Assembly: GCA_905250025.1 (NCBI GenBank) | Contig: CAJNOJ010000230.1 | Span: 101,121 to 165,120 of the forward strand | From: Adineta ricciae | Lineage: Eukaryota; Rotifera; Eurotatoria; Adinetida; Adinetidae | Length of the DNA stretch: 64,000 bases | Direction: 5' to 3' | Shown here: in pieces, positions 58,706-64,000 of the stretch | Layout of the letters: every line of letters starts with the position of its first letter | Numbering within the stretch: the first letter of the stretch is position 1 | Notes under the pieces: generated by a model | Database searches by the model: none | What the model saw: only the letters and a program-made list of their open reading frames with translations | Told to the model about the DNA's origin: nothing | Made by a program: the position numbers and the translations under genes

Positions 58706-60576
58706 ATGTCGAAAAAGAAAGATCAAGAAAAATTCAATGCCTATGCAATCAATACTAACGATGCATGGGAAATCGACGATAGAGCAATGACACTTAGAAT
58801 ACTTGATAAGAACGACACGAATAACACAGATGATAACGATGATAGTGGTTTAACCAGTCCAAAACAGGTCGATTTCCGTCAATATCGAGTTCGATAGAGT
58901 TTCATTTACGAAATTTTTCAGAAAGCCGAAGACATCCTATTGACAAATGCTCAACAACAAAAATCTACAAATGGTAAGAAGGAGATTGTGGATGAAGACA
59001 TCATTGTTTTGTTCATGCTTGTAGCTCGCCGTTCAAATGTATCAACGAATTCAAGCTCAACAACTCATTCAGGCCTTGGACGACGACTAGGTGATCCATC
59101 AAATGCCAAAATATCCGTGCCATATCGTTTCACAAACAATAGCAACTCTTCGATTACAAAAAATGCTAAATCGAATATATTGGATGTCGATCAACAAAAG
59201 GAGAATAAATTCAAACAAATATTCGATCAATCAACCGTCGATCTAAGTAGGACTATTCTTTCTTCTAAAAAAAAACAACAACAAATGATCTACTCAATTT
59301 CGTTTGTTTCAGATGATTTACGAAAAGCCAGTTGGAACGGAATTCCTAAACCATATCGTCCACAAGCATGGAAACTACTCTGCGTAAGACTTGTTCAAAC
59401 AATTGTTCGATCGTCACCCTCTCGTTTTGTTTAGGGATATTTACCACCTAAAACTGAACGTCGAGAAGACACATTATCGCGCAAACGCGATGAGTATTGG
59501 TCCTATGTCGATCAGTATTATCATACCAGAACGGATAGCGAGCATCAAGATACATTTCGACAGGTGTGAACATGACATTTGGTAGTTTCGTGTGTACATG
59601 AACTTTCTGTTATTCAATTTAGATTCATATCGACATTCCACGCATGACTCCGCTCATGCCAATATTTCAACAGATCCTAGTGCAGCAACTGTTCGAACGT
59701 ATTTTATTTATTTGGGCTATTCGCCATCCTGCGAGCGGTTATGTACAAGGAATTAATGATCTTGTCACGCCGTTTTTTGTCGTATTTCTCTCCGAGTTTG
59801 TCGAGAATGGTATTTCGTATATATTTGTTTTGTTTCGTTTGAATGTGAAGGAAATCTTTTTAGATGCTGATATTGAAAACTTTCCTGTTGATTCATTATC
59901 AGAATCAGACCGACGTCTTATCGAAGCGGATAGCTATTGGGCGACATCCTATCTGCTCGAAGGTATCCAAGACAATTATACATTTGCTCAACCCGGTATT
60001 CAATATAAAATTCGGGCATTAGAAGAATTGATCAAACGCATCGATGGTTCGTCGAAAACAATCACTTTTCCTCACCATATAACATTTTCTTTCTCTTTGT
60101 TGTTAGAACCACTCTATCGTCATCTCAAGAATCAAAATATCGAATTTTTGCAATTCAGTTTTCGTTGGATGAATAATCTTCTCATGAGAGAGCTACCTAT
60201 CCGATGTACTATTCGTCTTTGGGATACATATCTAGTAAATCCTCGCCAGTATATCCTCAAGTAACTGTAGACTTATTTTCATCTAGGCTGAACAAGATGG
60301 CTTCTCTCAATTTCACTTGTACATATGTGCAGCGTTTTTAATTCGCTTTTCCAAGAGCCTTCTACGTGAGCGAGATTTTCAAGTAAGAGACTAATTCACG
60401 CTAGATAATCAAATTCAACCTTCCTTTTTTTTTTAACTCAATAGGGTTTACTACTTTTTCTTCAAAACTTACCGACACATTCATGGACAAGCAATGATAT
60501 AAGTATACTAACAGCGGAAGCATATCAATTGAAAGTGATGTTTGCCGATGCGCCAAGACATTTATCAAATTCATGA
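58706..60576 (+). CDS. TBC1D22: TBC1 domain family member 22 (Rab GTPase-activating protein)
   Basis: RabGAP-type protein; vertebrate TBC1D22A and B are Golgi-associated. The N-terminus is hydrophilic and Asn/Ser-rich. The TBC domain starts DLRKASWNGIPKPYRPQAWKLLC and GYLPPKTERRE. It has the arginine-finger motif IHIDIPRMTP and the glutamine-finger motif YVQGINDLVTPFF, with both catalytic residues present. Then ADSYWATSYLLEGIQDNYTFAQPGIQ, FLQFSFRWMNNLLMRELPIRCTIRLWDTYL, and the end GLLLFLQNLPTHSW. TBC1D22 is distinguished by the DNYTFAQPGIQ stretch. About ten short introns. ATG 58706 was chosen as the first in-frame ATG; the frame is open a little further upstream without one. Confidence 0.92.
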
Positions 60577-61124
60577 ACAGTCACTGTGAATCTCTTTCAT
60601 TGCATTCGTTTCCCTATGTTGACCGTTTATCTCGGCAAATCACTAAGCATATAACATTTTCCGTGATGAACTTTCGAACAGCAAACAATGATGATTTTAT
60701 TATCACTACCTACTTTTTTTTTCAAAATAGTTCATTGTTATGAAAAGATATAAATATTGATTTTATATACATGTTGGTAAGACTGTTTGTTTTATCCGAA
60801 GTCCATGCGAAGGTCTGACAGTGAGATGATCATTAGTCATTACTGATGATGTCTATAAAAAGATAGAGCAGCAGAAGAAATGATTGCTAATGACACATGA
60901 AGAGAAAAATGAGCTTTTTTCAGTTCCTGTTCTGAGGGGGAAAAAAAAGATCGGTCCATTGCCTTTTTTTGTCGTTCCTATGCTGCATGGAAGATAGAAG
61001 AGGAAAAACAGTCTAATCTAATCAGTCTTGTTTGAAGAAGACAAAGAATAGCAGTGAATATTCTCGATGGTTTCTTTTTTTCTTGTTTCAGATTTATCTT
61101 AAACTCTTCTTATATCAATCAGCC
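60577..61124. other. TBC1D22 3' UTR and promoter/5' UTR of the G-gamma gene
   Basis: No gene seen. An acceptor (TTTCTTGTTTCAG) ending at 61091 implies a 5' UTR intron in the gene that follows. Confidence 0.45.
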
Positions 61125-61328
61125 ATGTCTGCAGTTGAAAACAAGCAGAAACTAATTCAACAGTTACGTACCGAAGCTAATATTGATCGTATAAAACTTT
61201 CAACTGCATGCAAAGATTTGATTAAGTTCTGTCAAGATCATGAGAATGGTGACGTTCTAGTGATCGGATGGGAGAAATTCGATAGTGATAATCCTTACAA
61301 AGATAAAAACAAATGTGTTCCACTGTAA
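61125..61328 (+). CDS. GNG: Heterotrimeric G-protein gamma subunit
   Basis: A 67-residue protein that pairs with G-beta at the plasma membrane. An N-terminal helix (VENKQKLIQQLRTEANIDRIKLSTACKDLIKFCQDH) is followed by the conserved NPY (family NPF) and a C-terminal prenylation box CVPL; Leu at the end predicts geranylgeranylation. The coding part is a single exon here, with a likely 5' UTR intron. Length and ending match the family. AATAAA at about 61494. Confidence 0.93.
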   Translation: MSAVENKQKLIQQLRTEANIDRIKLSTACKDLIKFCQDHENGDVLVIGWEKFDSDNPYKDKNKCVPL

Positions 61329-62623
61329 AACGCTCTCTCATGGGGCAAAACCATCCAGCATTCATATTCTTGGTTTAATGTGCAATTTGTCGTGACCGTA
61401 CAATATTGTTGAATGTTCATTTTTCTTCAGTTCATGTCTTTGTACGCGATATTTTTGGAAAATTTATTGCTTTTGTCAAAGTTATGATAATCAATAAAAA
61501 GAATGATAAATATTTGATCTTTATATTTCCTTTTTTCTTTTGATTAAATCTCGTCAGAAGATCGACGAATGTTTTTGACATAGAGGTGTGGGTGAACGTA
61601 TGAAGAACGTGCGTGCAGATCGGCTGTCTTATCTTTTCTTTTTTATCTCGTTCATCAAAAATAACTCAGGATAATCAAATACATACAGAGCACATAATGT
61701 GCCTGCAATCCTGGATTCTATCAGAATATAGATTGTTTGATTTCTGGGCAAATATGTGATTTGTGTTTTCCTATCACCCTGTTTTACACCGGTAGTGCAT
61801 TCAATTCTAAAAGTCAACGATAGATAGAGTGACAGAATTCCGTTCTTACTAATGTCTCGACGTTTTCAATAAAATATTATTTGATTAAATCCAATCTGTC
61901 AGTATGATGCTGAAGTTGATCGAAAACTATTCGAGTTGTATAAAGTAAACCTACTATATCATTGGGTCAACATAGATCTGTACTTGAGCGTTCATCAAAG
62001 TGCCCTACGAATGGGAACAAACTTAGTTATAATCATCTTTAAATGATCCACGTGCGTGCAGAATCAAGAAAAAGTTCAACCAGTCTTTCCTGAAGTATTT
62101 CATCTGTTGCTTTTTTTTTAAATAGTTTTCTCGATTGAACCTCATGCCTGTGTAATACTCGCTTCGAATTGAATGAACTCGACGTAGAGATTGCATGTAG
62201 ATCGTATAACTTTTCGAAAAAGCAGGGCGATCTTACAAATCAGATACAAAGGACTCGTCACTGACATGCAATCGATGCTTTAGCTGCTGCTGCTGCTGCT
62301 CATATACCGCTAGACGCAAGAATCTCTCATTACAACTGATACGAATGTTTAATTAGAAATTGGAGCTGATAAAACTTATCAATAATTATCTGTCTGTACA
62401 CGTATATTAACCTTCAATAAAGTAATCTTCCATACTCTCGTCTAGAATTCAAGTTATTAAACATGAAAATGAAGGAAGAGATCTGACATTTGTCTAAATG
62501 TCATTAAAGCAAACAGCAAATGAATCGTCTGTGATTGACATTATTTGCTAATCTGAACGTTAATAAACGGCATTTTGCCAACATGGAAAAGTTTTGTAAT
62601 CAATGTAGTTTAGAGCGAATGAT
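61329..62623. other. Intergenic region
   Basis: G-gamma 3' UTR, then AT-rich sequence with a short (CTG)n run at 62284-62300. The 62-codon minus frame at 61629-61817 shows no recognisable family. No gene supported. Confidence 0.45.
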
Positions 62624-63160
62624 TTATTGCGATAAGATTTCGTACGAATAGGATCGTTGCTTCGTTTTGATTAGTGTCTGCTGATGAAAAGGTGATGAGG
62701 AGCAAAGTGAAGTGTCTGATTTCCATGTCGTTGGCATTAGAACATCATATCTTGACGGAAAACCAAATATATGTCTTTCAGTGTATAATTCAATTTCGGA
62801 AGTCAACGAATCGGTTGAAGTAAAAGTCGATATGGGTTGAAAGCGTGGTCGAATTACATAACGATCTACTTCGAGAGTATAAGTGTTCAAATTATCATTG
62901 ACGGGCATTAAATGTTCGCAAGATTGCTGCTTACGGTGTTCATTGTTGAACGAGATTTCGTAAATATTCGGACATGAATGAACGATCCCACCTGATGTAA
63001 GAAAGAACTCGTCCTTATCCACCTGATCTTCATCGTAAATATTTGTTCCAAATACATCCGGTGTCGTCGGTTGAATAACATATGAAAAACAGGCTGCTGA
63101 TTTGTCTGTAATATGATTAACCATCAGAGCATTGGCCATTGTTCCATCTGGTATTGTCAT
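62624..63160 (-). CDS. Uncharacterised protein, 178 residues, possibly the last exon of a larger gene
   Basis: An open frame from ATG 63160 (MTIPDGTMANALMVNHITDK) to a stop at 62624. Hydrophilic, no signal peptide or membrane span; ends SYSYEILSQ. Its length in AT-rich DNA and balanced composition suggest coding. No family recognised. The neighbouring upstream minus-strand traces at 63340-63620 may belong to the same gene, but no clean splice joins them. Confidence 0.45.
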   Translation of the reverse strand: MTIPDGTMANALMVNHITDKSAACFSYVIQPTTPDVFGTNIYDEDQVDKDEFFLTSGGIVHSCPNIYEISFNNEHRKQQSCEHLMPVNDNLNTYTLEVDRYVIRPRFQPISTFTSTDSLTSEIELYTERHIFGFPSRYDVLMPTTWKSDTSLCSSSPFHQQTLIKTKQRSYSYEILSQ

Positions 63161-63339
63161 TGCGAAAGAATATTGATGAAGTGTCAGAAATGATTGACAG
63201 TTTTCAAATCGACAATGATGATTCGCGTTCTTTTAAACGTATCCAACAATGCTAGTGAGACGTTTTCTTTCTCTCGCATCTTTTCTTTTCACTTGCTCTG
63301 CCATCATCATCATTAACCGTACGTCGTCTAATATCATCG

Positions 63340-63620
63340 TCAGTGAGAGATAATTCTGAATCGACAAATATAATTTATAGCATCATTCCATTGAGGATTT
63401 TCCTCGATGTGCTGTATAAACAAATCAATAGAAATGTCCGTGTCCCTCGTACTATTCACCTTGAGAAAACAAAACGAGACAAGTATCAATGAACGCATGT
63501 GTTCCCTCCTTTTGAAACAATGTTCGCTTGGCATCTGTTGTACCGATCATATCGAATAAAATATGAAGCGTTTGACCTCGAAAGACAAAATGAATGCCGA
63601 TGATTCGTGCTGTCAAAAAT
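63340..63620 (-). CDS. Unresolved coding traces, fragment
   Basis: Two overlapping minus-strand frames look protein-like: one reads IIGIHFVFRGQTLHILFDMIGTTDAKRTLFQKEGTHAF after an acceptor (TTTTTGACAG) at about 63613. The other reads VNSTRDTDISIDLFIQHIEENPQWNDAINYICRF to a stop at 63340. A 48-nt intron (GTGAATAG...TTTATACAG) could be removed, but I cannot make all pieces agree in phase. The gene may extend beyond 64000. Confidence 0.25.
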
Positions 63621-64000
63621 TAGTATTCAAATCTGGTCTGATCTCTTCTTTGTTGTGTAGTTAATGAGAACATACTTTAGACTAAATGAATATACTCGAG
63701 TGAACGATGATTCCGATTTCTTCGTGAAACAAACAGATCGAAATACATCTAATCTCTGAAATAGTTGAACAGTTCAGATTGAAAATCTCCTAGTTAGAAA
63801 TCAGATCGACGACGGATGCCTTTGTGACATGAAAATAACAAATGTTAATGAACTTTCTCGGTTTCGAATCATTGATCAAAACGATTATACAATTGAAAGA
63901 GAAAGGGAAATATGATATCACCAGTATGTTAATTTCCATATCAAAGAGACTGAATATACTTTTTGACTATGGTCAATAGTCGTATGCCTATTATAGCTCA
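63621..64000. other. Window end, no gene resolved
   Basis: AT-rich. It may contain upstream exons of the unresolved minus-strand gene, but nothing can be supported. Confidence 0.35.

Overview
The window looks like nuclear DNA from a small, compact invertebrate genome. It is AT-rich, most genes are cut by many introns of about 45-75 nt with GT..AG ends, genes lie about 2-3 kb apart on both strands, and they encode metazoan proteins (Musashi, PACS, FCHO, HCF, AKAP14, SLC6, acid phosphatases). Intronless F-box and orphan GPCR genes between intron-rich conserved genes, and a tandem gene pair with a near-identical tract, fit a bdelloid rotifer best. That assignment is inference.

Layout. 0.2-3.5 kb: epsin and a p24 cargo receptor (TMED4/9 type), both on minus. 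4-9.2 kb: ribosomal protein S3a and glutamine-fructose-6-phosphate transaminase (GFPT), plus. 9.9-12.1 kb: two F-box genes, one with a sugar-binding-type FBA domain. 12.8-16.9 kb: host cell factor (HCF). 17.4-19.7 kb: a C-type-lectin protein with five predicted membrane segments, minus. 19.7-23.4 kb: gene-poor. 23.8-25.4 kb: a secreted prohormone gene with three tandem alternative last exons. 25.4-28.1 kb: an SLC6 transporter, minus. 28.5-29.5 kb: an intronless GPCR. 29.7-31.4 kb: ORMDL and a secreted Ly6/uPAR-like protein, minus. 33.4-40.7 kb: Musashi, with long introns, two apparent internal first exons and an antisense nested gene. 42.3-46.5 kb: tandem histidine acid phosphatases, minus. 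46.7-49.8 kb: PACS, minus. 50.0-51.6 kb: HIBCH. 52.0-57.2 kb: FCHO. 57.5-58.4 kb: AKAP14, minus. 58.7-60.6 kb: TBC1D22. 61.1 kb: a G-protein gamma subunit. 62.6-63.6 kb: an unrecognised gene, minus.

The most interesting locus is the prohormone gene. A signal peptide and common propeptide are followed by three separate terminal exons. Each begins in the same phase, rebuilds a Lys-Arg cleavage site followed by Phe, encodes a short peptide with two cysteines, ends in a stop, and has its own AATAAA. This recalls the layout of calcitonin/CGRP, but the peptides match no family I can name. Second in interest are the two in-phase coding exons inside Musashi that could start RRM2-only isoforms, and a two-membrane-segment gene antisense in the preceding Musashi intron whose 3' end must run into a Musashi exon.

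Several genes act in membrane traffic (epsin, TMED, FCHO, PACS, TBC1D22, ORMDL). I read this as chance, not as a functional cluster. Exon boundaries were read by eye from splice motifs and family alignment from memory; no search was run.
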